Of a stretch of 64,000 nt of DNA, positions 52,924 to 63,362 are shown piece after piece. Under the pieces are notes generated by a model. That model worked only from the letters and a program-made list of their open reading frames with translations, ran no database searches and was not told where the DNA came from. Numbering within the stretch: position 1 is the first letter of the stretch; each line of letters begins with the position of its first letter. The position numbers were made by a program, and so were the translations under genes. The stretch is taken from positions 266,679 to 330,678 of the forward strand of contig NZ_WNKY01000003.1 in NCBI RefSeq assembly GCF_009720825.1, given 5' to 3'. Source of the DNA: Duganella radicis (GTDB lineage Bacteria; Pseudomonadota; Gammaproteobacteria; Burkholderiales; Burkholderiaceae_D).

Positions 52924-53552
52924 GCAGCGAGACAGTAGACGGCGTCATTCGCGCTGGCGCCCAGCACCGATATTGGCTGCTCACCACCGAGCAGGGTGAT
53001 CACGGCTGGCACGTCCATGCCATTGATGGCTGCCTGGAAGCGTCGGACCAGATCGCGATTGAGTTTCTCGCTGCTTGCTTCCGCCTCGCGCAGCCGGCGG
53101 CGCGCGCGTGCCAGATATTGGCGTGCATTGGCCGGTTTGGTGCCAAGCACCGCCGCGATATCGGCATGCCCGCATTCCAGCACCTCATGCAGCACCAGCG
53201 CCAGACGCTCCGCGGGCGACAGGCATGACAGCATGCGCAGCAGCGCTTCTTCCAGTTCCGCGCGGCGTAGCAGATCTTCCTCCGGCAGCGCGGGCGCTGG
53301 CTCCGGCGTCAACTCGGCGGCGACATGGGCTGTCGCCAGATCCCGCGCGCGCTTGCGCAGGCGGTCTATCGACTGATGCCGCACCACGGTGGTCAGCCAT
53401 GCGGCCGGCGTGGCCAACGCCGCGCGATCGGCGCTCTGCCATTTGAGAAAACAATCCTGCACGATATCCTCGGCCTCCGCCTCGCTGCCCACAATGCGGC
53501 TGCTGATCGCTTTCAGGCGTGGGCGTAATTGTTCGAACAGGATGGCATCCAT
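52920..53552 (-). CDS. ECF41/SigJ-like sigma factor with shortened C-terminal extension
   Basis: A 210-aa sigma factor. Region 2 is RLKAISSRIVGSEAEAEDIV then QDCFLKWQSADRAALATPAA (about 10-60). Region 4 is LSCLSPAERLALVLHEVLEC and NARQYLARARRRLREAEA (about 115-165). About 40 further residues (RRFQAAINGMDVPAVITLLG and on) match only the first helix and turn of the SnoaL-like domain that follows region 4 in ECF41 proteins; the rest of that domain is absent. The ATG at 53552 has CGGAGATT upstream. It is divergent from clpP, and the shared promoter region holds mirrored ECF41-type boxes. Confidence 0.88.
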   Translation of the reverse strand: MDAILFEQLRPRLKAISSRIVGSEAEAEDIVQDCFLKWQSADRAALATPAAWLTTVVRHQSIDRLRKRARDLATAHVAAELTPEPAPALPEEDLLRRAELEEALLRMLSCLSPAERLALVLHEVLECGHADIAAVLGTKPANARQYLARARRRLREAEASSEKLNRDLVRRFQAAINGMDVPAVITLLGGEQPISVLGASANDAVYCLAA

Positions 53553-53584
53553 GGCGAATCTCCGGTAAAGGGCTGGTTCCCTAT

Positions 53585-53611
53585 GACGCTCGGCGCGGCG
53601 CGAACGTGACA
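53585..53611 (-). promoter_or_regulatory. Candidate ECF41-type promoter for the sigma factor gene
   Basis: On the minus strand TGTCACG (53611-53605), a 16-bp spacer and CGTC (53588-53585) match the TGTCACA / CGTC element I recall for ECF41 targets. It ends 33 bp before the sigma factor start codon, so it suggests autoregulation. Confidence 0.55.
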
Positions 53612-53633
53612 AGCCGGCGATATTTTTTCGCGC

Positions 53634-53661
53634 TGTCACACGGCGCCCGTCCGCAAGCGTC
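53634..53661 (+). promoter_or_regulatory. Candidate ECF41-type promoter for clpP
   Basis: TGTCACA (53634-53640), a 17-bp spacer and CGTC (53658-53661), 41 bp before the clpP GTG. It faces away from the mirror-image element at 53585-53611. The two -35-like boxes form an inverted pair. Confidence 0.55.
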
Positions 53662-53702
53662 ATGCGGACAGATATTCCCACTTTACCGCAAAAGGAGCTG
53701 CC

Positions 53703-54287
53703 GTGATCCCAACCGTCATCGAACAAACCGCACGCGGCGAACGTGCTTTCGACATTTATTCCCGCCTGCTGAAAGAGCGCGTGATTTTCCTGGTGGGGGA
53801 GGTGACCGAGCAATCGGCCAACCTGCTGGTGGCGCAATTGCTGTTTCTGGAATCGGAGAATCCGGAGAAGGATATTTCGCTCTACATTAATTCGCCGGGT
53901 GGCTCGGTGTATGCAGGCATGGCGGTGTACGACACCATGCAGTTCATCAAACCGGATGTATCGACCCTGTGCACCGGTTTTGCCGCCAGCATGGGTTCCT
54001 TCCTGCTGGCGGCGGGCGCGATCGGCAAGCGCTATGCCTTGCCGAACGCCCGCATCATGATCCACCAGCCGCACGGCGGCTCGCAGGGCGTGGCGGCCGA
54101 TATCGAAATCCAGGCGCGCGAGGTGCTGTACCAGCGCCACCGCCTCAACTCCATCCTGGCCGAGCGCACCGGCAAAACGCTGGCGCAGATCGAAAAGGAT
54201 TCGGACCGCGACAACTACATGTCGGCCCGGGAGGGTGCCGAGTATGGCCTGATCGACCGCGTGCTGACCGTGCGTGAGGTGGATTAG
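53703..54287 (+). CDS. clpP: ClpP-type ATP-dependent protease subunit (stand-alone copy)
   Basis: A 194-aa serine peptidase with the full triad: Ser96 in [14 protein letters not shown], His121 in [13 protein letters not shown] and Asp170 in [11 protein letters not shown]. The [15 protein letters not shown] loop is standard. It starts with GTG after an excellent AAAAGGAGCTGCC. It is not next to clpX, tig or lon as the housekeeping gene usually is, so it is probably a second ClpP paralogue. Its promoter region is shared with an ECF41-like sigma factor. It would form tetradecamers that work with a Clp ATPase encoded elsewhere. Confidence 0.93.
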   Translation: MIPTVIEQTARGERAFDIYSRLLKERVIFLVGEVTEQSANLLVAQLLFLESENPEKDISLYINSPGGSVYAGMAVYDTMQFIKPDVSTLCTGFAASMGSFLLAAGAIGKRYALPNARIMIHQPHGGSQGVAADIEIQAREVLYQRHRLNSILAERTGKTLAQIEKDSDRDNYMSAREGAEYGLIDRVLTVREVD

Positions 54288-55174
54288 CGCAGCATGTCGT
54301 TGGCGATCCAGTCCAGCACTGGCGGGCGATGCGGCTGCCAACCCAGTTTGCGGGCGCGCTCGCCGCGCACGCGGCTGTTGGAGCCGAGGCCGTAGGAAGC
54401 CATCTCGTAACCCCATTCTTGCTTGGCCTGATCGAGCGGCCAGTCCTGCGGCTCGCCCATCTGCAAGGCCTTGGCGATGGCGGCGCTCATGTCGCGGAAG
54501 GCTGCTTCGCCACTTTCCACAAAGTAGAAGGCGCCGGCTTCGGTTTTTTCCAGTGCCAGCAGGTACAGGTCGACCACGTCGTCAATGTGCACGTTCGACC
54601 AGATGTTGCGGCCCGGGCCCACGTGGCGCACGATGCCGCTCTTGCGCGCCTGTTTCAGCAGGCGTGGCAACTGCACCGAGTCGCGCGGCAGCGCGCCGTG
54701 GCCGTAGATCAGCGTATTGCACAGTACTGCGGAACGCACACCTTGGTTGGCCGCGTCGAGCACCAGTTGGTCGATGGCGACGCGCGCGGCTTTATCTGGC
54801 GTAGGTTCAGGCAGATTATCTTCGTGGTAGATCTGATCCGTGCCTTCGCCGCCGGACGCATCGCCGACGATGCTGGAACCGCTGGTGTGCAGGAACACCT
54901 TGCCCGAACCGGCGAGGGCTTCGACAAATGCCTCCACCGCCGCGCGGTTATCGCTGCTGGCGGCGTTGATGACGGCATCCGCCGCCTGCGCCTGCATGAT
55001 CAGCAATTCGCGGTCCGTCAGCGAGCCAAGCACGCCGGTGACGCCGATCTTGTTCACTTCTTCCAGTTGCTCCGGCTTGCGTACCAGACCCACGACTTCA
55101 TGCCCGGCCTTGACCAGGCCAGCGGCGATCGAGCTGCCAATAAAACCAGCCGCGCCGGTGACGAATACTTTCAT
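54284..55174 (-). CDS. NAD-dependent epimerase/dehydratase-like atypical SDR
   Basis: A 296-aa extended or atypical SDR. The N-terminal NAD(P) motif is [21 protein letters not shown] central segment follows ([20 protein letters not shown]), and the usual YxxxK is replaced by a divergent [11 protein letters not shown] region. C-terminal substrate-domain features include [20 protein letters not shown]. Substrate unknown. The ATG at 55174 has TGGAG upstream. Its stop shares bases with clpP. It is divergent from the urease operon. Confidence 0.85.
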   Translation of the reverse strand: MKVFVTGAAGFIGSSIAAGLVKAGHEVVGLVRKPEQLEEVNKIGVTGVLGSLTDRELLIMQAQAADAVINAASSDNRAAVEAFVEALAGSGKVFLHTSGSSIVGDASGGEGTDQIYHEDNLPEPTPDKAARVAIDQLVLDAANQGVRSAVLCNTLIYGHGALPRDSVQLPRLLKQARKSGIVRHVGPGRNIWSNVHIDDVVDLYLLALEKTEAGAFYFVESGEAAFRDMSAAIAKALQMGEPQDWPLDQAKQEWGYEMASYGLGSNSRVRGERARKLGWQPHRPPVLDWIANDMLR

Positions 55175-55341
55175 GCTGTGCTCCATTCAAATCGGGAAGA
55201 CAGCAGTATGGGGATGAAACAGGGACGCAAAAAGGCGGCAACGCGCAAAGATCAATTGAGCGAAGTTCAACAATCAAAACACGAAGGCGGCGGCGCGAAA
55301 TCTGTCTTGCGCCGGCGCGCCGTCAATTCTAACTGTGATCC

Positions 55342-55356
55342 GCACCAACTTGGTGC
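55342..55356. promoter_or_regulatory. NtrC binding site upstream of urease
   Basis: GCACC - AACTT - GGTGC is a perfect dyad matching the NtrC consensus (GCACC-n5-GGTGC). Its centre lies about 83 bp upstream of the start site predicted from the -24/-12 promoter, a standard enhancer distance. A further GGTGC half-site lies at about 55372. Confidence 0.75.
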
Positions 55357-55405
55357 GCAACGCTGCGTGACGGTGCGCCGGGGCGCGGAAGAGGGGAGTT
55401 TCTGC

Positions 55406-55422
55406 TGGCACAAGGATTGCAT
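55406..55422 (+). promoter_or_regulatory. Sigma-54 (-24/-12) promoter of the urease operon
   Basis: TGGCAC (55406-55411) - AAGGA - TTGCAT (55417-55422) matches the sigma-54 consensus TGGCAC-n5-TTGCA, with the invariant GG and GC exactly 10 bp apart. The predicted start near 55432 leaves a leader of about 24 nt before ureD. The remaining part of the 55175-55341 gap shows nothing I can assign. Confidence 0.85.
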
Positions 55423-55455
55423 AGGACGGAACATTATTTATTCTGTATTCCCCCC

Positions 55456-56319
55456 ATGCCTGATTGCACCGTATCGCGTGACTTCGCCGCCAGCACTGGC
55501 CATAGTGCCTGGCAGGCCAGTCTCACCCTCGGGTTTGCGGACGATGCCGGCACCACGCGGCTATTCGACAAGATCCACTATGGCCCGCTGCGTGTGCAGA
55601 AGGCGCTGTACCCGGAAGACGCGAAAGTCTGCCAGGCCATCATTGTCCATCCGCCGGGTGGCGTGGTCGGCGGCGACAAGCTGGAGATCGATATCGGCGT
55701 CGGCGACAACGCCCACGCTTTCATCACCACGCCCGGCGCGGCCAAATGGTACAAGGCCAACGGCAAGGTTTCACACCAGGCGGTGCACCTGCATGTGAAC
55801 CAAAACGCCGCACTCGAATGGCTGCCGCAGGAGACTATTTTCTTCGACACCGCCGACGTGGTGCTGGACCAGCATATCGAACTGGCCGCCGGCGCCACTT
55901 TCCTCGGTTGCGAAATCCTGTGCATGGGCCGGCGCGGCTCGGGCGAAGTATTCAACACCGGCCGCATTCGCCAGCGCAGCAGCATCCGCCGCGAAGGGCG
56001 CTTGATCTGGTGGGAGCAGGGCGACATGATCGGCGGCCTTCTCGATAGTCCGCTCGCGCTCGACCGCCACACCGTGTGCGCCACGCTGATCGCGGCCGGC
56101 AAGCCGCTGCCGGCCGCTGTGCTGAATGAAATCCGCGCCGACATCGCCGCCGATGGCGAGCATGTTTTCGGCGTCACCCCAACCAAGGGCGTGCTGGTGG
56201 CGCGTCATCTCGGCGACGACAGCGAAACCGCGCGCCGCCTGATGCTCACCGTCTGGCGCCGCCTGCGCCCGCATCTGCTGGGACGCGCGGCCGTCACACC
56301 GCGCATCTGGCAAACCTGA
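55456..56319 (+). CDS. ureD: Urease accessory protein UreD (UreH)
   Basis: A 287-aa chaperone that forms the UreD-UreF-UreG complex guiding nickel into apo-urease. Family landmarks are [52 protein letters not shown] and [16 protein letters not shown]. It is the first gene of the ureDABCEFG-ureJ operon. The ATG at 55456 is chosen from the conserved start. No Shine-Dalgarno is visible in the short leader, so initiation may be weak or the leader longer than predicted. Confidence 0.95.
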   Translation: MPDCTVSRDFAASTGHSAWQASLTLGFADDAGTTRLFDKIHYGPLRVQKALYPEDAKVCQAIIVHPPGGVVGGDKLEIDIGVGDNAHAFITTPGAAKWYKANGKVSHQAVHLHVNQNAALEWLPQETIFFDTADVVLDQHIELAAGATFLGCEILCMGRRGSGEVFNTGRIRQRSSIRREGRLIWWEQGDMIGGLLDSPLALDRHTVCATLIAAGKPLPAAVLNEIRADIAADGEHVFGVTPTKGVLVARHLGDDSETARRLMLTVWRRLRPHLLGRAAVTPRIWQT

Positions 56320-56333
56320 GAGAGAACATAGAC

Positions 56334-56636
56334 ATGGACCTGACTCCACGCGAAAAAGACAAGCTGTTGATTTTTACCGCAGGCCTGGTGGCGGAACGCC
56401 GCCTTGCACGCGGCTTGAAGTTGAACTACCCGGAAGCGGTGGCGCTCATCACCTGCGCCATCATGGAAGGTGCCCGCGACGGCAAAACTGTCGCAGAACT
56501 GATGTCCGACGGCACGCGCATACTCACGCGCGCCGACGTCATGGAAGGCATCCCCGAAATGATCCCTGACATCCAGGTCGAAGCGACGTTCCCTGATGGG
56601 AGCAAGCTTGTGACTGTCCACAATCCCATCCCCTAA
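56334..56636 (+). CDS. ureA: Urease gamma subunit
   Basis: A 100-aa structural subunit ([20 protein letters not shown], with [15 protein letters not shown] and [18 protein letters not shown]), full length for the three-subunit bacterial urease. It begins 14 bp after ureD. The gamma, beta and alpha subunits form the (ABC)3 holoenzyme that hydrolyses urea to ammonia and carbamate in the cytoplasm. Confidence 0.98.
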   Translation: MDLTPREKDKLLIFTAGLVAERRLARGLKLNYPEAVALITCAIMEGARDGKTVAELMSDGTRILTRADVMEGIPEMIPDIQVEATFPDGSKLVTVHNPIP

Positions 56637-56648
56637 AAGGAGTTCATC

Positions 56649-56975
56649 ATGATCCCAGGCGAATACAAGCTTGAAGAGGGCGAGATCGGCCTTAACGAAG
56701 GCCGCGAAACCGTCACCGTCGTCGTCACCAACCAGGGCGACCGTCCGGTGCAAATCGGCTCGCACTTCCATTTTTTTGAAGTCAACTCGGTGCTCAAGTT
56801 GGAGCGCTGGAAGGCCTACGGCATGCGCCTGAATATCGCGGCCGGCACCGCCGTGCGCTTCGAACCGGGCCAGCAGCGCACCGTGGAACTGGTGAAGCTG
56901 GACGGCGATCAGGAAGTCTATGGATTCAACGGCAAAGTAATGGGCAAGCTGGCCTCCACACCACCCAAAGAATAA
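56649..56975 (+). CDS. ureB: Urease beta subunit
   Basis: A 108-aa beta-rich structural subunit ([56 protein letters not shown]). AAAAGGAG precedes the ATG. It lies 12 bp after ureA and 8 bp before ureC. Confidence 0.98.
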   Translation: MIPGEYKLEEGEIGLNEGRETVTVVVTNQGDRPVQIGSHFHFFEVNSVLKLERWKAYGMRLNIAAGTAVRFEPGQQRTVELVKLDGDQEVYGFNGKVMGKLASTPPKE

Positions 56976-56983
56976 AGGCTCTC

Positions 56984-58684
<1,701 letters not shown>

Positions 58685-58686
58685 TT

Positions 58687-59196
58687 ATGCTGACCTTACA
58701 TACCAAGATTCCTCACGCCGAGGCGATTGCCGCGCAACTGGTGCTGCCTTATGAACTGCGCGAGAAGTGCCGCCTGCGCGCCACGCTGGACACCGGCGAG
58801 GACGTGGCGGTGTTCACCGTGCGCGGCACGGTGCTGCGCGACGGCGATCTGCTGACCGGCGAAGACCAGCGCGTGGTGCGGGTGGTGGCCGCGCCGGAGC
58901 CGACCTACAAAGTTACATGCGCCGATGCGCACACGCTGCTGCGCTGTGCTTTCCATCTCGGTAATCGTCACACGCAGGCGCAGGTGGGCGACGGCTTCCT
59001 GCGCATCCGTGCCGATGCGGTGTTGAAGGAGATGCTGGCAGGGCTGGGCGCGACGGTGGTGGAGGAGTCGGCGGCGTTCGAGCCGGAGTCCGGCGCGTAT
59101 GGCGGCGGCCACGGGCACCATCATGACCATGGCCACGGCCCATTGGCGCCGATCCCGCTGCGTCAGAAAATCCACCGTCCGGGCGATCCGAAATGA
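58687..59196 (+). CDS. ureE: Urease accessory protein UreE (nickel metallochaperone)
   Basis: A 169-aa protein with the UreE N-terminal peptide-binding domain and the metal-binding C-terminal domain (HLGNRHTQAQVG with the conserved histidine). A His-rich tail (GGGHGHHHDHGHGP) should bind additional nickel. It delivers nickel to the UreDFG-urease complex. The ATG at 58687 is two bases after the ureC stop, the natural start. Confidence 0.96.
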   Translation: MLTLHTKIPHAEAIAAQLVLPYELREKCRLRATLDTGEDVAVFTVRGTVLRDGDLLTGEDQRVVRVVAAPEPTYKVTCADAHTLLRCAFHLGNRHTQAQVGDGFLRIRADAVLKEMLAGLGATVVEESAAFEPESGAYGGGHGHHHDHGHGPLAPIPLRQKIHRPGDPK

Positions 59197-59205
59197 ACCT
59201 TCGCG

Positions 59206-59285
59206 CGTCGTCCCGGCGCAGGCCGGGACCCAATGTACGTTTGCCCGGATGCTCAGCATGGGCCCCGGCCTTCGCCGGGGCGACG
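59206..59285. repeat. Inverted pair of REP-like elements inside the urease operon
   Basis: CGTCGTCCCGGCGCAGGCCG (from 59206) and its inverted partner ending at 59285 match over 27 bp with four differences. They are separated by 26 bp and each is itself a short palindrome. The element fills the ureE-ureF gap. Read through, it would encode the tell-tale VVPAQAGTQ / GPGLRRGD peptide often seen when such repeats are mistaken for coding sequence. Confidence 0.8.
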
Positions 59286-59290
59286 TGGTG

Positions 59291-59971
59291 ATGCAGGCGG
59301 CGGCGCTCCTGCATCTGCTGCAATTCGCCAGTCCGGCTTTGCCGATCGGCGCGTACAGCTATTCGCAAGGGCTGGAGGCGGCGCTGGAAAGCGGGGCGGT
59401 GCGCAACGCCGATACCGCGCGCGCGTGGATCGTGCGCCATTTGCATGAGGTGGTGGCGCAATGGGAAGCCCCCATCGCATGGCGCCTGATGCAAGCATGG
59501 TCGGCGCGCGACTGGCAAGCCGTCGGTGACTGGAGCGAAAAATTCATCGCCTCGCGCGACAGCGCCGAATTCCGCGCCGAGACCATCCAGATGGGCTACT
59601 CGCTCACCAGGCTGGTGGCGGAATTGGGCATCGCCGATGCCGACATGCTGGCGCAACTCCAGCGCGAACCGGAGGTCGCATTGCCCACCGCCTTCGCCTG
59701 CGCCGTCGCCGCACTGGAGATCCCGCACGCCGAAGCGCTGCTGGCCATGCTGTTCGCATGGGCCGAGAACCAGGTGCTGGTGTGCGTGAAGTCGGTGCCG
59801 CTGGGGCAGGTGGCGGGCCAGCGCATGCTGCTGTCGCTGCGCGAAGAAATCGAAGCCGCCGCCCGCTACGCGCAAACCGTCAGCGACGACGACATGTGCA
59901 ACTGGGCGCCGGGCCTGTCGCTGCTGTCGATGCAGCATGAAGTGCAATACAGCCGTTTATACAGATCCTGA
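59291..59971 (+). CDS. ureF: Urease accessory protein UreF
   Basis: A 226-aa helical protein ([20 protein letters not shown] then [12 protein letters not shown], with [17 protein letters not shown] and the C-terminal [20 protein letters not shown]). It bridges UreD and the GTPase UreG in the activation complex. The frame is open further upstream, but those residues come from the REP-like repeat, so the ATG at 59291 (or GTG 59285/59288) is the start. Confidence 0.94.
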   Translation: MQAAALLHLLQFASPALPIGAYSYSQGLEAALESGAVRNADTARAWIVRHLHEVVAQWEAPIAWRLMQAWSARDWQAVGDWSEKFIASRDSAEFRAETIQMGYSLTRLVAELGIADADMLAQLQREPEVALPTAFACAVAALEIPHAEALLAMLFAWAENQVLVCVKSVPLGQVAGQRMLLSLREEIEAAARYAQTVSDDDMCNWAPGLSLLSMQHEVQYSRLYRS

Positions 59972-59984
59972 AAGAGCAAACATT

Positions 59985-60599
59985 ATGAACACTTCCAATC
60001 CTCTCCGCGTCGGCATCGGCGGCCCTGTGGGCTCCGGCAAGACCGCGCTGTGCGAAATGCTGTGCAAGGGCATGCGCGACCACTACGACATGGCCGTCAT
60101 CACCAACGACATCTACACCAAGGAAGACATGGAGATCCTGCTGCGCGCGGACGCGCTGCCGGCCGAACGCCTGATGGGCGTGGAAACCGGCGGCTGCCCG
60201 CACACGGCGATCCGTGAAGACGCGTCGATCAACCTGGAAGCCATCGCCCGCATGCAGGCCGATTTCCCCAATCTGGATCTGATCCTGGTGGAATCGGGCG
60301 GCGACAATCTGGCCGCCACGTTTAGTCCTGAATTGTCCGACCTTACCATCTACGTGATCGACGTAGCCGGTGGCGAGAAGATTCCGCGCAAGGGCGGTCC
60401 CGGTATCACGCGTTCCGATCTGCTGATCATCAACAAGACCGACCTGGCGCCGCACGTCGGCGCAGACCTCGACATCATGGCGCGCGACGCCAAACAACAG
60501 CGCGGCAGCCGTCCCTTTATCTTCACCAATCTGCGCAGCGGCGAAGGCGTGACCAAGGTGATCGACTTCATTCGCGAACAAGGCCTGTTAAGCCACTAA
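59985..60599 (+). CDS. ureG: Urease accessory GTPase UreG
   Basis: A 204-aa SIMIBI-class GTPase. The P-loop is [17 protein letters not shown]. Other landmarks are the nickel-binding Cys-Pro-His in [16 protein letters not shown], the [15 protein letters not shown] segment and the base motif [13 protein letters not shown] hydrolysis drives nickel insertion into urease. The ATG at 59985 is 13 bp after ureF and gives the standard length. Confidence 0.97.
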   Translation: MNTSNPLRVGIGGPVGSGKTALCEMLCKGMRDHYDMAVITNDIYTKEDMEILLRADALPAERLMGVETGGCPHTAIREDASINLEAIARMQADFPNLDLILVESGGDNLAATFSPELSDLTIYVIDVAGGEKIPRKGGPGITRSDLLIINKTDLAPHVGADLDIMARDAKQQRGSRPFIFTNLRSGEGVTKVIDFIREQGLLSH

Positions 60600-60609
60600 G
60601 GAGAGAACA

Positions 60610-61158
60610 ATGAAAAAAACCATCACCGCCATCGCCCTCGCTGCCGCCAGCGGCGCCGCCTTTGCCCACACCGGCGCCGGCGCGCATTCGCACGGCTTCC
60701 TGGCCGGCTTCGCGCACCCGTTTACTGGCCTCGATCACTTACTGGCCATGCTGGCGGTCGGCGCATGGAGCGTGCGCCAGCCGAACGCCAAGTGGCTGCC
60801 GGCCACCTTCATCGGCATGTTGTTGATTGGCATGGCGACCGGCGCCGCCGGCCTGACGGTGCCGGGACTGGAAACCGGTATCGCCCTGACGGTGGCGTTG
60901 ATGGGGGTCTTGCTGGCCGCCGCCGCGCGCCTGCCGGCGGCGGTGAGCGCGGTGATGATCAGCGCCTTCGCCATCTTGCATGGCAATGCGCACGGCCACG
61001 AACTGCCACAGGCGATCAGCGCGGTCGGTCTGCTGGCCGCCAGCCTGCTGCTGGTCTACGGTGGAAATCTGCTGGGTCGCGTCAGCCCGGCGCTGGCCGT
61101 CAAGGCATCGGGGGCGGCCATCGCCGCTACCGGCATCGTGCTGGCGGCGACGGCGTAA
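60610..61158 (+). CDS. ureJ: HupE/UreJ-family nickel-type permease
   Basis: A 182-aa membrane protein with a signal-like N-terminus (MKKTITAIALAAASGAAFAH). The family metal motif is HPFTGLDHLLAMLAVGAWS (histidine, Asp-His). A second motif HGNAHGHELP lies near residue 122, and there are about six transmembrane segments. HupE/UreJ proteins are linked to nickel or cobalt supply for urease or hydrogenase. It lies 10 bp after ureG and is the last gene of the operon. Confidence 0.92.
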   Translation: MKKTITAIALAAASGAAFAHTGAGAHSHGFLAGFAHPFTGLDHLLAMLAVGAWSVRQPNAKWLPATFIGMLLIGMATGAAGLTVPGLETGIALTVALMGVLLAAAARLPAAVSAVMISAFAILHGNAHGHELPQAISAVGLLAASLLLVYGGNLLGRVSPALAVKASGAAIAATGIVLAATA

Positions 61159-61161
61159 GAT

Positions 61162-61779
61162 TTACTTGCGTTCGTCGCTGCGGCGTTCTTGCAGCACGAC
61201 GGGCGCTTCGTTTTTCGGATACAGGCCGCGATGGCCGGCGTAGACGGCGGCGATCGCCGCCATGTCGGCTTGCTGGTCGCCGGTCAGGTGCAGGTGATCG
61301 ACCACGCCCAGCGTCTTGTTCGGATAGTCGATGTACACAAGGCACAGCGGCACCTTGGCCTCCAGCGCCAGATGATAGAAGCCGCTCTTCCAGTGCGGAC
61401 GATAGCTGCGCGTGGCTTCCGGCGTGATGGCCAGCCAGTACCAGTCGGCCGCATTCATGCGTTCGGCCTGCGCGCGTATCATGCCTTGCGGCGCGCTGCG
61501 GTCGACCGGCTCGCCGCCCAGCGAGCGGAACCAGCCGCCCAGCGGTGTCTTGAACAGCGAATCCTTGGCCAGCCAGCGGAACGGCAGGTTCAGTGTCCAT
61601 TTGCCGAACAGGCCGACCATGAAGTCCCAATTCGAGGTGTGCGGATACACCACCACGATACCGCGCGGGCCGGGCAGGGGACGGTACAGCATGCGCCAGC
61701 CGAACAGGTTCAGCGTGCGCAATGCCGCGCGCTGGCCCCAACCGGGCAGCGTGGCCGGCTTCAATTCATATTCGTTCAT
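61162..61779 (-). CDS. PlsC-like acyltransferase
   Basis: A 205-aa 1-acyl-glycerol-3-phosphate-acyltransferase-like protein. The catalytic HxxxxD motif is in VYPHTSNWDFMVGLFGKW (about residues 50-55). The second motif appears as PEATRSYRPHWKSGFYHLAL, in place of the usual PEGTRS. No transmembrane segment is obvious beyond a short hydrophobic N-terminal region. It could act on lysophospholipid or another acyl acceptor. It is convergent with ureJ, with three bases between the stop codons and no terminator. Confidence 0.85.
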   Translation of the reverse strand: MNEYELKPATLPGWGQRAALRTLNLFGWRMLYRPLPGPRGIVVVYPHTSNWDFMVGLFGKWTLNLPFRWLAKDSLFKTPLGGWFRSLGGEPVDRSAPQGMIRAQAERMNAADWYWLAITPEATRSYRPHWKSGFYHLALEAKVPLCLVYIDYPNKTLGVVDHLHLTGDQQADMAAIAAVYAGHRGLYPKNEAPVVLQERRSDERK

Positions 61780-61919
61780 CTCACCACATCCCGTTTTTTA
61801 ATCTATATGAACTATTGACAGGTTGTTATTCACCTGTTCAAAAAAGCAGCGCGCATTCTATATTGGGCTCGACGGTGGCACAAGCTTGAACTTTTCGCAT
61901 CATTGCCCGTCCAACCAGC

Positions 61920-63260
61920 ATGACGACGAATTCGATACTCTGTGTGGGCGTCGGCGTACCGAGTCTGCCGGCGGACTGGGAAGTGATCCCGGCGGCCACA
62001 CCGGCGGAAGCGCGCCGTCATTTCAAGACACGGCCTTGCACCGTTGGCCTGCTATTGGCGCGGGAGACGGACAATTGCGAAGAGCTTCACGCCTTTTTGC
62101 TGGAGCACTGGTGCGTCCACTGGATCGCCGTGCTGCCGCCGGCCATGCTGGAGCTGGCCGCATGGCGTCAGCTGGTGCGCGATCATTGCGACGACTACCA
62201 TACCGCGCCGGCCGACAGCCAGCGGCTGCGCCATGCGCTTGGCCACGCGCTCGGCATGGCGGCTTTGCGCGCGGACGATGTTGCGCCGCGTGCCGCCAGC
62301 GATGCCACGCTCACCGGCCGGAGCGCCGCCATTACGCGCCTGCGGCGGCAGATCGGCAAGGTGGCGGCGGCCAGCGCGCCGGTGCTGATCTGGGGCGAGA
62401 GCGGCAGCGGCAAGGAGTTGGCGGCGCAGGCGGTGCACGCGCATTCGCCGCGCCGCAAGGGGCCGTTCGTGCCGATCAACTGCGGCGCGATCCCCGCCGC
62501 ATTGATTCAATCGGAACTGTTCGGTCACGAGCGCGGCGCCTTTACCGGCGCGGCGCGCGACAAGCGCGGCCTGATCGAAAGCGCGCAGGGCGGCTCGATC
62601 TTCCTCGATGAAATCGGCGACCTGCCGATGGAGCTGCAAGCCAACCTGCTGCGCTTCCTGCAAGAGAAGACGATTTACCGCGTTGGCGGCACGCGCAGCA
62701 TCGCGGTTGATGCACGCGTGATCGCCGCCTCGCACGTCAATCTGGAGCAGGCGGTGCGGCGCGGCGCGTTTCGCGAGGATCTCTATTACCGCCTGAATGT
62801 GCTGGCGCTGGATGTGCCGCCGCTGCGCGAACGGCGCGACGATCTGCTGCCGCTGGCCGAACATTTCTTTCATACGTTTTACAGCGAGCGCGCGCCGCGC
62901 GTCAAAGGATTCAGCAGCCGCGCGGCGCAAGCGATACGCGAATACGACTGGCCCGGCAATGTACGCGAGTTGATCAACCGCGTGCGCCGCGCCATGGTGA
63001 TGGCCGAGGGACGTCTGATCGCGCCGCAGGACCTGGGCCTGGCGGCGGACGCGGCGGCCGGCGCGCCGATGCAGCTGGACGACGCCCGCATCCGCGCCGA
63101 GCGCGACGCCATCGACGCCAGCCTGCTGCGCGCCGGCAGCAACATCACGCTGGCCGCGCGCGACCTCGGCGTATCGCGCATGACGCTGTATCGCCTGCTG
63201 GCCAAGCATGGCATAACCGCACCGTCGCGTGCAGGTTACACCGGCGCTCAGAGTGAATGA
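61920..63260 (+). CDS. VpsR-like sigma-54-dependent activator
   Basis: A 446-aa enhancer-binding protein. The N-terminal domain (about 1-115) is a divergent VpsR-type receiver without a clear phosphorylation pocket. The AAA+ domain (about 135-370) has Walker A LIWGESGSGKELAAQ, an intact GERGAFTGA-type loop (GHERGAFTGAARDK) for sigma-54 contact, and FLDEIGDLPMELQANLLRFL. A C-terminal Fis-type HTH (LAARDLGVSRMTLYRLLAKH) follows. VpsR homologues activate biofilm or exopolysaccharide genes, sometimes in response to c-di-GMP. The gene directly downstream has a sigma-54 promoter and an upstream dyad. Confidence 0.9.
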   Translation: MTTNSILCVGVGVPSLPADWEVIPAATPAEARRHFKTRPCTVGLLLARETDNCEELHAFLLEHWCVHWIAVLPPAMLELAAWRQLVRDHCDDYHTAPADSQRLRHALGHALGMAALRADDVAPRAASDATLTGRSAAITRLRRQIGKVAAASAPVLIWGESGSGKELAAQAVHAHSPRRKGPFVPINCGAIPAALIQSELFGHERGAFTGAARDKRGLIESAQGGSIFLDEIGDLPMELQANLLRFLQEKTIYRVGGTRSIAVDARVIAASHVNLEQAVRRGAFREDLYYRLNVLALDVPPLRERRDDLLPLAEHFFHTFYSERAPRVKGFSSRAAQAIREYDWPGNVRELINRVRRAMVMAEGRLIAPQDLGLAADAAAGAPMQLDDARIRAERDAIDASLLRAGSNITLAARDLGVSRMTLYRLLAKHGITAPSRAGYTGAQSE

Positions 63261-63270
63261 ACGCCGCGTT

Positions 63271-63286
63271 GTCACACCGGTGTGAC
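63271..63286. promoter_or_regulatory. Perfect 16-bp palindrome, likely enhancer site
   Basis: GTCACACCGGTGTGAC is fully symmetric. It is centred about 110 bp upstream of the start site predicted from the sigma-54 promoter at 63363, where enhancer-binding proteins act. The adjacent VpsR-like activator is the natural candidate. Confidence 0.6.
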
Positions 63287-63362
63287 GTGATGCAGCCGCA
63301 CAGCGCCGCCATATCGCCGCGCGGATGCGGATACTCCTTGCGGATCAAGGCCTTGCCGCCGA

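Noticed and set aside
53553..54416. Extension of the sigma factor frame through the clpP region to 54416
   Set aside because: The extra residues are antisense to clpP. Region 2 of the sigma factor begins right after the ATG at 53552, which has a ribosome site.
55208..55798. Open frame starting near 55208 and entering ureD in another frame
   Set aside because: It runs across the NtrC site and the sigma-54 promoter, and its translation is low-complexity Arg/Ser-rich. ureD in its own frame is clear.
59099..59290. An N-terminal extension of UreF by 64 residues
   Set aside because: The extension is the tail of ureE in another frame plus the REP-like repeat (VVPAQAGTQ signature). Conserved UreF begins at 59291.
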